Shown: positions 52,448 through 60,751 of the stretch, in pieces
How positions within the stretch are numbered: position 1 is the stretch's first letter
Layout of the letters: each line of letters begins with the position of its first letter
Source: an uncultured Muribaculaceae bacterium
Lineage (GTDB): Bacteria; Bacteroidota; Bacteroidia; Bacteroidales; Muribaculaceae
Assembly (NCBI GenBank): GCA_947626355.1
Contig: CANQRV010000001.1
Span: 1-64,000 of the forward strand
Direction: 5' to 3'
Length of the DNA stretch: 64,000 nucleotides
Position numbers and translations under genes: made by a program
The notes under the pieces: generated by a model
Seen by the model: the letters and a program-made list of their open reading frames with translations, nothing else
What the model was told of the DNA's origin: nothing
Database searches by the model: none

Positions 52448-55400
52448 ATGGACACCCCTACCCCATTCACCCATCTCCACGTACACTCACAATACAGTCT
52501 GCTCGACGGCAAGGCGTCGGTCAAAGGGCTTGTGGACAGAGCTATCGAGCTCGGCATGCGAGGCCTCGCCCTCACCGACCACGGCAATATGTTCGGCATC
52601 AAGGAATTCTACAACTACGTCGCCAAGAAGAACGCCGACCGCCCAGAGGGAGAGAAGTTCAAGCCCATACTCGGCTGCGAGATGTATGTGGCAAAAGACC
52701 GGCTCACCGACAAGAAGGACAAACGAGACAACGGCTACCACCTGATAGTGCTGGCCAAGAACCAGACCGGCTACCACAACCTGATAAAGCTCGTGAGCAA
52801 GGCATGGAGCGAGGGATTCTACTATAAGCCGCGCACCGACCACCACGAGCTGGAGACCCACCACGAGGGGCTGATAGTCTGTTCGGCGTGCCTCGGCGGC
52901 GAAGTGCCGCAGATGATACTCCAGGGCACTCCGGAGGAGGCCGAGGAAAGGGCGCTATGGTATAAGAAGGTGTTTGGCGACGACTATTATCTGGAGCTCC
53001 AGCGCCACCAGACCTTCAAGGAGAACGCCAACAAGGAAGTCTACGAGGAACAGATAAAGGTCAACGAGGTGCTCCTCGACATCGCGAAGCGACACAATAT
53101 AAAGACCGTGGCCACCAACGACGTGCATTTCGTGAAAGAGGATGACGGAGAGGCCCACGACCGACTTATCTGCATCTCAATGAACAAGAGCTTCTACGAG
53201 CCGCGCGTACACTACACCAAGCAGGAATGGCTCAAGAGCGGGGAGCAGATGGAGAAGATATTCTCCGATGTGCCGGAGGCGCTAGCCAACAGCATGGAGA
53301 TACTCGACAAGGTGGAGTTCTACACCATCGACCACGCCCCCATCATGCCCAACTTCCGGATACCCGACGAGTTCGGCAGCGAGGAGGAATACCGCAAACG
53401 CATCACCCATCAGGAACTCTTCGACGAGTTCACCCGCGACGAGAACGGCAATGTGGTGCTGAGCCAGGAGGAGGCGCAGAAGAAGATCGACAGGCTCGGC
53501 GGCTACGACAAGCTCTACCGCATAAAGTTCGAGGCCGACTACCTCGAGCAGCTCACATGGGCCGGCGCCAGGGAGCGATACGGCGACCCGCTGCCGGAGG
53601 ATATCAAGGAGCGTCTGAAATTCGAGCTGTATATAATGAAGACCATGGGCTTCCCGGGATACTTCCTCATCGTGCAGGACTTCATCAACGTGGCACGCAA
53701 GCAACTGGGCGTCAGCGTAGGGCCTGGACGTGGCTCCGCCGCCGGCTCGGCGGCGGCCTATTGCCTCGGCATCACCCAGGTGGATCCCATCAAATACGAC
53801 CTCCTTTTCGAGCGATTCCTCAACCCCGACCGTATATCGCTCCCCGATATCGACGTGGACTTCGACGACGACGGCCGATATGAGGTATTGAAATACGTCA
53901 CCGGCAAATATGGCGAGGAGAAAGTGGCCCACATCATCACCTATCAGACCATGGCCACCAAATCGGCCATCAAGGATATGGCTAAAGTGATGGAGCTGCC
54001 CCTCTCGGAGTCGAACCGTCTGGCAAAGCTCGTGCCGGCGAGGCTGCCAGAGGTGAACGGCAAGAACCCGGCGATCAACTTCGCCAACTGCACGAAATAC
54101 GTGCCGGAATTCAAGGCGGAGGTGGAGAGTGCCGACCCCAAGATCAGGGAGGTGATGAACTATGCCGGACAGCTTGAAGGGAATGTGCGCGGCACAGGCA
54201 TCCATGCCTGCGGCGTGATCATCTGCCGCGACGACATCACCGACTGGGTGCCGATCTCCATGGCCACCGACACCGACGGCTCGAAGGTGATATCCACGCA
54301 ATACGAGGGAAGCGTGATCGAGGAGACGGGCCTTATAAAGATGGACTTCCTCGGCCTCAAGACCCTCTCCATAATAAAGGAGGCACTCGAGAACATCAAG
54401 CGCCACCGCGGCATAGACCTCGACATCGACCACATACCGCTCGACGACCCGGCGACCTTCAAGCTCTACTGCGACGGACACACTACCTCCACATTCCAGT
54501 TTGAGTCGGAGGGAATGCAGAACTCGCTACGCAAGCTCAAGCCGAGCAAATTCGAGGACCTCATAGCCATGAACGCCCTCTACCGCCCGGGACCTATGGA
54601 CTACATACCCTCCTTTATAGCACGAAAGCACGGCGAGGAGCCAATCACCTACGACATACCCATAATGAAGAAGTATCTGGAGGAGACCTACGGCATAACG
54701 GTCTATCAGGAGCAGGTGATGCTCCTTTCGCGCCTCCTCTCCAACTTCACGCGAGGCGAAAGCGACATGCTCCGCAAAGCCATGGGTAAGAAGCAGATCG
54801 ACAAAATGGCGAAGCTCAAGGTGAAATTCATGAGCGAGGGGATGAAGAACGGCCACGAGGAGAAGGTGCTCGAGAAGATATGGGCCGACTGGGAGAAATT
54901 CGCCTCCTATGCCTTCAACAAGAGCCACGCCACCTGCTATACATGGGTAGCCTACCAGACCGCCTATCTGAAAGCCAACTACCCGGCCGAATACATGGCG
55001 GGAGTGTTGAGCCGTAACCTGAGCGCCGCCGACAAGCTGAAGAAATTCATGGACGAGTGTATCCGCATGGGCATCGAGGTGAAGGGACCCGACATCAACG
55101 AGTCGGTGGAGAAATTCGGCGTCACCAGCGACGGCGCCATCCGCTTCGGACTGGGTGCCGTCAAGGGCGTGGGCTCCAACGCCGTGAAGGCCATCATCGA
55201 GGAGCGGGAGAAGAACGGCCCCTACCGCGACATCTATGATTTCGTGGAGAGGGTGAACCTCGCCAACTGCAACCGTGGCACCATAGAGAACCTCGCCCTG
55301 GCCGGCACCTTCGACAGCTTCGGGATGATGAGGGAGATGTTTGTGGAGCCGATGTTCGACAGCACCTACACCGACCAGCTCGTGAAATACGGGCAGACGA

Positions 55401-56152
55401 TACAGAGCGACAAGAACTCACTCCAGGCTTCGCTCTTCGGCGACATGGAACCGCTGGAGACCGCGAAGCCGCCGTTTCCGAAAGTGACGCCGTGGTCGAA
55501 CATCAAGCGACTCGACGAGGAGAAGAAGATGGTGGCCATCTATATCTCGGCCCATCCTCTCGACCCCTACTATATGGAGCTGACCCACCATTGCAACTGT
55601 CCGTGCTCGGAATTCAAGGAGAAGCGCGACATCGCCGGGAGCGTGCTGACGATAGGCGGTATGGTGACAGCCTATACCATACGCAATGACCGCAACGGCA
55701 ATCCCTACGGGGTGATGACGCTGGAGGATTTCTCCGGCACCGCCGAGATAATGCTCTTCCGCAAGAACTTCGAGATGACGCGCAGCAGATACCAGCCGGG
55801 CGATTTCGCCTACATGAAGATACGCATCGCGCCCCCGCGCTTCGCCAACGGCCGCATGGAGATGAACATCGAGGAGGCCACGACACTCGACACCATAACG
55901 GGAAGAGTGGCCAACGAGTTGACGCTCTTCATCGACCGCGACTTCGACAATGCGGAGTTCTTCAAGAGCCTCCACGAGCTCGACGGGAAAGAACGACCCG
56001 GCGACCTCTACGTTGTGGTCAACGACCCGGCGACACGTCAGAGAATCAAGCTACATACCCGTAAGAAGGTGAATGTCAATAAGAAAATGGTGAAGCTGCT
56101 GGAGGGATGGAACGTGCCCTTCAAAGTGACCGACGCCAAAGAAATGCGATAA
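52448..56152 (+). CDS. dnaE: DNA polymerase III alpha subunit
   Basis: The 1234-aa replicative polymerase. Domains in order: an N-terminal PHP domain (THLHVHSQYSLLDG, ALTDHGNMFG); a catalytic palm with GPGRGSAAGS and the PDIDVDFDDDGR aspartates; fingers with NALYRPGPMDYIP and FNKSHATCY; helix-hairpin-helix segments near LGAVKGVGSNAV; and an OB fold in the last third (GGMVTAYTIRNDRNG). The beta-clamp-binding region lies between the last two. It is the DnaE1 type, not PolC. It lies 70 nt before trxA. Confidence 0.96.
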   Translation: MDTPTPFTHLHVHSQYSLLDGKASVKGLVDRAIELGMRGLALTDHGNMFGIKEFYNYVAKKNADRPEGEKFKPILGCEMYVAKDRLTDKKDKRDNGYHLIVLAKNQTGYHNLIKLVSKAWSEGFYYKPRTDHHELETHHEGLIVCSACLGGEVPQMILQGTPEEAEERALWYKKVFGDDYYLELQRHQTFKENANKEVYEEQIKVNEVLLDIAKRHNIKTVATNDVHFVKEDDGEAHDRLICISMNKSFYEPRVHYTKQEWLKSGEQMEKIFSDVPEALANSMEILDKVEFYTIDHAPIMPNFRIPDEFGSEEEYRKRITHQELFDEFTRDENGNVVLSQEEAQKKIDRLGGYDKLYRIKFEADYLEQLTWAGARERYGDPLPEDIKERLKFELYIMKTMGFPGYFLIVQDFINVARKQLGVSVGPGRGSAAGSAAAYCLGITQVDPIKYDLLFERFLNPDRISLPDIDVDFDDDGRYEVLKYVTGKYGEEKVAHIITYQTMATKSAIKDMAKVMELPLSESNRLAKLVPARLPEVNGKNPAINFANCTKYVPEFKAEVESADPKIREVMNYAGQLEGNVRGTGIHACGVIICRDDITDWVPISMATDTDGSKVISTQYEGSVIEETGLIKMDFLGLKTLSIIKEALENIKRHRGIDLDIDHIPLDDPATFKLYCDGHTTSTFQFESEGMQNSLRKLKPSKFEDLIAMNALYRPGPMDYIPSFIARKHGEEPITYDIPIMKKYLEETYGITVYQEQVMLLSRLLSNFTRGESDMLRKAMGKKQIDKMAKLKVKFMSEGMKNGHEEKVLEKIWADWEKFASYAFNKSHATCYTWVAYQTAYLKANYPAEYMAGVLSRNLSAADKLKKFMDECIRMGIEVKGPDINESVEKFGVTSDGAIRFGLGAVKGVGSNAVKAIIEEREKNGPYRDIYDFVERVNLANCNRGTIENLALAGTFDSFGMMREMFVEPMFDSTYTDQLVKYGQTIQSDKNSLQASLFGDMEPLETAKPPFPKVTPWSNIKRLDEEKKMVAIYISAHPLDPYYMELTHHCNCPCSEFKEKRDIAGSVLTIGGMVTAYTIRNDRNGNPYGVMTLEDFSGTAEIMLFRKNFEMTRSRYQPGDFAYMKIRIAPPRFANGRMEMNIEEATTLDTITGRVANELTLFIDRDFDNAEFFKSLHELDGKERPGDLYVVVNDPATRQRIKLHTRKKVNVNKKMVKLLEGWNVPFKVTDAKEMR

Positions 56153-56222
56153 TATTTGCATATCTCGCAATTAACATCTAAATTTGAACCCAAATTCGTG
56201 AAATCTTAAAATAATAATAGAC

Positions 56223-56537
56223 ATGGCACAACAGTTTACAGACCAGACAGCCCAGGAGGCGATAGCCACCGGCAAAGCAGTAGTGATCGATTTCTGGGCC
56301 ACATGGTGCGGTCCCTGCATCAAGCTCGGCCCCGTAGTGGAGGAACTCGCAGAGAAGTATGGCGACCAGGCCATCATCGGCAAGCTCAACATCGACGAGA
56401 ACGACCAGATCGCATCCCAGTTCCGCGTACGCAACATCCCGACAGTGCTTTTCTTCAAAGACGGGGAATGCAAGGACAAGAGCGTGGGTCTCGTGAAGCT
56501 CGGCGACCTCGAGGCTAAACTGCAGCCGCTGCTCTAA
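56223..56537 (+). CDS. trxA: Thioredoxin
   Basis: A 104-aa single-domain cytoplasmic thioredoxin. The redox motif is intact in DFWATWCGPCIKLGP, the cis-proline is in IPTVLFFKDGE, and the length is standard. No signal peptide is present. It lies downstream of dnaE in the same direction and is followed by a terminator, so the two may be one transcript. Confidence 0.95.
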   Translation: MAQQFTDQTAQEAIATGKAVVIDFWATWCGPCIKLGPVVEELAEKYGDQAIIGKLNIDENDQIASQFRVRNIPTVLFFKDGECKDKSVGLVKLGDLEAKLQPLL

Positions 56538-56579
56538 GCGCCTCACGCGGCTCTTAGGAGCCTGGAGAAACATAAGCCA

Positions 56580-56617
56580 CCGCGTCTGAAATCCGTTTCA
56601 GGTGCGGCGGTTTCGTT
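56580..56617 (+). terminator. Terminator of dnaE-trxA
   Basis: A 12-bp stem (two G-U pairs) between 56580-56591 and 56596-56607 with a TCCG loop, followed by CGGTTTCGTT. Confidence 0.65.
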
Positions 56618-56631
56618 ATAAGGGCGGCGCC

Positions 56632-57174
56632 TTATCTGCTCACGCGACCATACATCATGAACTTACGTGTGTAATAATCAGTGGTGACGTCGGAGACCAC
56701 CACCCCTTTGCGTGTGGATGCATGCACAAACTGTCGGTCGTCGACCATGATGCCCACGTGCGACACCTTGGAGGGGTCGCTGCCGGTGGCGAAAAAGACA
56801 AGGTCGCCCGCCTCCACCTCGTCGCTCCTGAGGGGCTTGCAGAACTCTGCCTGATGCGCTGAGTTTCGCGGGAGCTTGAGGCCGGCGATGTCCTCGTAGA
56901 CGCGGAGCACCATTCCTGAGCAATCGGTGCCCTTCCCTTTCTCTGTGCCGGCATATTTGTAAGGGGTGCCGATCCACGTCATGGCCTCCTCGGCGATGCG
57001 GCGTCCTAATTTACTTCCCTTGCCGACATGAATGGTCTGCTCCCTGCCTTTGCCGGAGTCATTCGGCTTCGAGCTGTGGCATCCACCCAGCAAAAAGGAT
57101 ATACTTGCCAGTAATGCGATTATCAGTGCGGCATGACGCGATGTCAGATTTCTATTTATAATGGTATTATGCAC
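56632..57174 (-). CDS. NlpC/P60 cell-wall peptidase lipoprotein
   Basis: A 180-aa envelope protein. A hydrophobic N-terminus ends in the lipobox LLGGC, so it is a predicted lipoprotein. The C40 peptidase domain has the catalytic Cys in GTDCSGMVLRVYED, the His in VSHVGIMVDD, and a third polar residue in FVHAST. It should cleave peptide cross-links in peptidoglycan. It is monocistronic, converging on trxA. A TAACTTTG box (57206-57213, minus strand) precedes it by about 30 nt. Confidence 0.9.
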   Translation of the reverse strand: MHNTIINRNLTSRHAALIIALLASISFLLGGCHSSKPNDSGKGREQTIHVGKGSKLGRRIAEEAMTWIGTPYKYAGTEKGKGTDCSGMVLRVYEDIAGLKLPRNSAHQAEFCKPLRSDEVEAGDLVFFATGSDPSKVSHVGIMVDDRQFVHASTRKGVVVSDVTTDYYTRKFMMYGRVSR

Positions 57175-57205
57175 TTTTGTCAGATGCTTGTATATTATGG
57201 AGGTG

Positions 57206-57213
57206 CAAAGTTA
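57206..57213 (-). promoter_or_regulatory. -7 box of the NlpC/P60 gene
   Basis: TAACTTTG on the minus strand. The sequence 20 nt upstream (GGTG) is a poor -33 match; a TTTG lies farther away, at 57243-57246. Confidence 0.4.
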
Positions 57214-57429
57214 GTGAGTCGAGTCCTTATCTTCACCACCAACAAATGTTAAAAATACTTAATCCATCCCTTATCATACACCTAATCTTAAAAATGATGA
57301 AGAAAATGAAAAACATCGGAGGGGGATGACGGGAATTAAGAGAAGTGTTAATTTCCGTTTCACTTCGCGAGGCGTTATATTAATTTAGCTTAAAATTGGC
57401 TTGAAAGCTGCGTCCAGAGGTAATAATGG
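57214..57429. other. Upstream half of the 357-nt gap before htrA
   Basis: AT-rich non-coding sequence. No frame, repeat or clear TTTG/TAnnTTTG pair toward htrA was found. It should contain the htrA promoter, perhaps for an alternative sigma factor. Confidence 0.4.
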
Positions 57430-57430
57430 C

Positions 57431-57504
57431 GGAAAAATTGCTTTCTGTATATAGGCAGCCCTCTGGCTTAGGGGGACTGCCGGAAGTTTTTCCACAAAGC
57501 AATT
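57431..57504 (+). promoter_or_regulatory. Structured leader of htrA with two competing stems
   Basis: A central hairpin (GGCAG 57454-57458 with CTGCC 57477-57481, extended by CCCTC/GGGGG) lies inside two outer pairings that cannot form as one nested stem: GGAAAAA (57431-57437) with TTTTTCC (57487-57493), and AATTGCTTT (57436-57444) with AAAGCAATT (57496-57504). It ends 27 nt before the htrA start. A regulatory switch is inferred from the geometry only. Confidence 0.45.
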
Positions 57505-57531
57505 GACCATAGTCATAAAACATATTCTGGA

Positions 57532-59010
57532 ATGAATAAATCAATAATCACAGCGAGCGCCGCCATCGCGCTCCTACTGACAGCATCGCCGACGGCATGC
57601 GCCAAATCGGGCGAGGCCGGCGAGTTCGTGCGCACATCCGCGTCCTCGGCATTCGACACAGACTTCACCGCCGCGGCAGAGAAGACAATCAATGAGGTGG
57701 TATGTATCAAAAGCTACGCCTCCCCCCGCCAGTCGCCCTACGGACAGGGTGGCTACGACCCGTTCGGAATGTTTGACTTCTTCTTCGGGCCGCAGCCCCA
57801 GCAGCCTCAGCAGCGCCGCCAGCAGAAGAGCCAGGAACCGGTGCAGAGCGGCCTCGGCTCGGGCGTGATCATCACCGAAGACGGCTATATAGTGACCAAC
57901 AACCACGTGATCGACGGCGCCGATAAGCTGGAGGTGCTCCTCAACGACAACTCCACCTATGAGGCCCGCGTGATCGGTACCGACGAGGCCACCGACCTCG
58001 CCCTCATCAAAATCGACGCAAGCGGCCTCTCCCCCATCACCTTCGGCGACTCCGAGGCCGTCAAGATCGGCGAGTGGGTTCTTGCCGTCGGCAACCCCTT
58101 CGGCTTCAACTCCACCGTGACCGCCGGCATCGTGAGCGCCAAGGCCCGTAGCCTGGGCCAGAACAGCCCTCGCGGCAACTCGATGGGCATCGAGTCGTTT
58201 ATCCAGACCGACGCCGTGCTCAACCCCGGCAACTCCGGGGGCGCCCTGGTGAACCTCAAGGGAGAGCTGATCGGCATCAACTCCGCAATCTACAGCAACA
58301 CCGGCAGCTACACGGGCTACTCCTTCGCCATACCGACCACCATCGTGAAGAAGGTGATCACCGACATCCGCCAATATGGCACAGTGCAGCGCGCGGTGCT
58401 CGGCTGCACCATCGCCGAGCTTGACGCATCAATCGCCAAGGAGAAGGGCATCACGGCCACCAAATCGGGCCTCATCGTAGCCTCCGTGACCGACCGCTCG
58501 ACAGCCAAGGAGCTCGGGCTACAGGCCGACGACGTGATCGTGGCCATCAACGGCACCGAAGTGGCCAACCGCGCCCAGCTCGTGGAGCAGCTCAACAAGT
58601 TCCGTCCCGGCGACAGCATCTCGATCACTTATGTGAGAGACAATCAGCGGGTGACGAAGACCGCCACACTGCGCAACATGCAGGGCAACACCTCGATCAC
58701 CAAGAAGGGCGACTTCTCGGAGATAGGATGCGCCTTCATGAAGATCTCCGAGGAGACCAAACGTGCCCTCGGCATCAGCAACGGAGTGAAGGTGACCGGC
58801 ATCAAGAACGGCAACTTCCGCGACGCCGGCATCAAGGAGGGCTTCATCATCACCGAGATCAACGGCCATGCCGTGAACTCAAGCGACGACGTGGAAGCGA
58901 TCTACAACAACGTGATGAAAAACGACACGGAAGACAAAGTGATGTTCATCACCGGCCTCTATCCGTCGGGCAAGAAATACTACTATGCCGTAAACCTCGC
59001 AGAGGATTGA
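57532..59010 (+). CDS. htrA: Periplasmic serine protease of the HtrA/DegP (Do) family
   Basis: A 492-aa envelope protease/chaperone for misfolded proteins. A signal peptide (1-24, ending ACAK) precedes a Gln/Pro-rich loop (85-105) and the trypsin-like domain with the full triad H125 (TNNHVIDG), D155 (ATDLALIKID) and S235 (NPGNSGGALV). Two PDZ domains follow (about 270-370 and 395-490). The long structured leader suggests stress-dependent control. A strong terminator follows. Confidence 0.94.
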   Translation: MNKSIITASAAIALLLTASPTACAKSGEAGEFVRTSASSAFDTDFTAAAEKTINEVVCIKSYASPRQSPYGQGGYDPFGMFDFFFGPQPQQPQQRRQQKSQEPVQSGLGSGVIITEDGYIVTNNHVIDGADKLEVLLNDNSTYEARVIGTDEATDLALIKIDASGLSPITFGDSEAVKIGEWVLAVGNPFGFNSTVTAGIVSAKARSLGQNSPRGNSMGIESFIQTDAVLNPGNSGGALVNLKGELIGINSAIYSNTGSYTGYSFAIPTTIVKKVITDIRQYGTVQRAVLGCTIAELDASIAKEKGITATKSGLIVASVTDRSTAKELGLQADDVIVAINGTEVANRAQLVEQLNKFRPGDSISITYVRDNQRVTKTATLRNMQGNTSITKKGDFSEIGCAFMKISEETKRALGISNGVKVTGIKNGNFRDAGIKEGFIITEINGHAVNSSDDVEAIYNNVMKNDTEDKVMFITGLYPSGKKYYYAVNLAED

Positions 59011-59033
59011 TAACAGCGGCATAACCGTTGAGG

Positions 59034-59075
59034 AAAGCCCCGCGGGGGTGCGGAAACGCAGCCCGCGGGGCTTTT
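59034..59075 (+). terminator. Terminator of htrA
   Basis: AAAGCCCCGCGGG (59034-59046) pairs with CCCGCGGGGCTTT, followed by a T-run to 59075. The loop is about 15 nt. Confidence 0.88.
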
Positions 59076-59151
59076 TGATGAAAAATAATGGCACAGTTGG
59101 AAAACAAAGCAGAAGTTAAAACGTTTTTATTTGAAAGAACCGACAAATAAT

Positions 59152-59183
59152 ATTGAAAATTAAAGATATTTTTGCTAATTTTG
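59152..59183 (+). promoter_or_regulatory. Promoter of rpoD
   Basis: ATTG (59152-59155), 20-nt spacer, TAATTTTG (59176-59183). A GGAAGGGA stretch 3-10 nt before the ATG at 59206 is an unusually good ribosome-binding site for this genome. Confidence 0.6.
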
Positions 59184-59205
59184 CAACAATTTTTTGGAAG
59201 GGAAT

Positions 59206-60066
59206 ATGAGACAGCTTAAGATAACCAAATCAATCACCAATCGCGAAAGCGCCTCTCTTGACAAATATCTTCAGGAAATAGGCCGTGAGGAACTGATATC
59301 GGTGAGTGAGGAAGTAGAGCTCGCACAGCGGATCAAGAAAGGCGACACCAAAGCCCTCGACAAGCTTGTGCGCGCCAATCTCCGCTTTGTGGTCTCTGTG
59401 GCCAAACAATATCAGAACCAGGGCCTCAGCCTGCCCGACCTCATCAATGAAGGTAACCTCGGGCTGATGCGTGCCGCGCAGAAATTCGACGAGACACGCG
59501 GCTTCAAGTTCATTTCATACGCAGTATGGTGGATACGCCAGTCGATACTCCAGGCTCTCGCCGAGCAAAGCCGAATCGTGAGGCTGCCGCTCAATCAGGT
59601 AGGCTCGCTCAACAAGATCAGCAAGGAGCTCTCGAAGTTCGAGCAGGAGAACGAGCGACGTCCGTCGCCCGAAGAGCTCGCCGAACGTCTTGACCTCCCG
59701 GTCGACAAGGTCTCCGACACACTGAAGGTCTCCGGACGCCACATCTCTGTCGACGCTCCATTTGTCGAAGGAGAAGACAACTCGCTTCTCGACGTGCTTC
59801 CCAACGAGGACAGCCCAATGGCCGATTCGTCGCTCAACCAGGAATCTCTCTCGAAGGAGGTAGACCGCGCCCTCAAGCAGCTCTACGACCGCGAGCGCGA
59901 GATTCTGAAGATGTTTTTCGGCATAGGTTGCCAGGAGATGACCCTCGAGGAGATAGGCGCTAAGTTCGACCTCACCCGCGAGAGGGTTCGCCAGATCAAG
60001 GAGAAGGCCATACGCCGCCTCAAAGGGCAGAAGAGCCGTCTGCTCAAAAGCTATTTAGGAGAATAA
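59206..60066 (+). CDS. rpoD: Primary RNA polymerase sigma factor (sigma-ABfr)
   Basis: A 286-aa group 1 sigma factor of the short Bacteroidetes form, lacking the long region 1.1 of E. coli RpoD. Region 1.2 ([17 protein letters not shown]), region 2 ([20 protein letters not shown], then [14 protein letters not shown]), region 3 and region 4.2 ([20 protein letters not shown]) are all intact. It recognises TTTG/TAnnTTTG promoters like those listed here. The ATG at 59206 gives MRQLKITKS, the usual start; TTG at 59194 is rejected. Confidence 0.95.
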   Translation: MRQLKITKSITNRESASLDKYLQEIGREELISVSEEVELAQRIKKGDTKALDKLVRANLRFVVSVAKQYQNQGLSLPDLINEGNLGLMRAAQKFDETRGFKFISYAVWWIRQSILQALAEQSRIVRLPLNQVGSLNKISKELSKFEQENERRPSPEELAERLDLPVDKVSDTLKVSGRHISVDAPFVEGEDNSLLDVLPNEDSPMADSSLNQESLSKEVDRALKQLYDREREILKMFFGIGCQEMTLEEIGAKFDLTRERVRQIKEKAIRRLKGQKSRLLKSYLGE

Positions 60067-60083
60067 CCATTCAGACGCATCAG

Positions 60084-60674
60084 ATGAAATTACCCGCATG
60101 TATCCGCACGCTGATAGCCCCGCTGATATGTGCGGGTCTGTTTTCTCCATGCCATGCCGCGACACCTGAAACGGCGCCCGCATACGAGCCGCTCATCAAA
60201 ACCGAAAGCCGGGGAATCGCCCGGCATTTCGCCTGGGGGGCAGATGTCGGCATGAGCATCGACATGAGCGGCTACGACATGTCGACGCTCGACGCGGAGG
60301 TGATGGCCGGCTACAAATGCAGCTGGCTGCGCATCGCCGGCGTCGGCGTGGGTCTCAGCCGCTCGTTCGGCAGCGGCCATACGTTCGTGCCGGTGTTCGC
60401 GGTGTTCCGCTCCTCGTTCCGCAGCAAGCCCTCTCCTCTCTTCCTCGACTTCAAGGCCGGCTACTCATTCAACACCATCCACGACGCGCCGACACTCGGC
60501 GACGTGGCCGCCTCGATAGGAATGGGCATAAATCTCGCCTCCGGCAAGAATTTCAAGAGCCACATCATCATAGGATACGGCTTCCGCCATTTCTCCTACC
60601 GCCACCGTGAGATCACCGGCCTCAACGCCAAAAACATCAGCATGGCGCAACTCGCCTTCGGCATCAATTTCTGA
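60084..60674 (+). CDS. Small exported barrel-like protein
   Basis: A 196-aa protein with a signal peptide (1-25, ending CHA). The mature part shows alternating polar/hydrophobic strands with many aromatic and glycine positions (WLRIAGVGVGLSRSF, FLDFKAGYSFNT, IIIGYGFRHFSY) and ends in QLAFGINF, a terminal phenylalanine as in outer-membrane barrels. I do not recognise a named family. It begins 17 nt after rpoD and may be read through from it. Confidence 0.7.
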   Translation: MKLPACIRTLIAPLICAGLFSPCHAATPETAPAYEPLIKTESRGIARHFAWGADVGMSIDMSGYDMSTLDAEVMAGYKCSWLRIAGVGVGLSRSFGSGHTFVPVFAVFRSSFRSKPSPLFLDFKAGYSFNTIHDAPTLGDVAASIGMGINLASGKNFKSHIIIGYGFRHFSYRHREITGLNAKNISMAQLAFGINF

Positions 60675-60701
60675 AAGCGCAGGCATACACCCCCGCAAAA
60701 T

Positions 60702-60732
60702 AAAATCCGCAACCCTAAGGCTGCGGATTTTT
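60702..60732. terminator. Bidirectional terminator between the barrel-like and M3 peptidase genes
   Basis: AAAATCCGCA pairs with TGCGGATTTT around an AACCCTAAGGC-type loop. T-runs follow in both directions. Confidence 0.8.
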
Positions 60733-60751
60733 CTTTTGGCGGCTTACTGGC

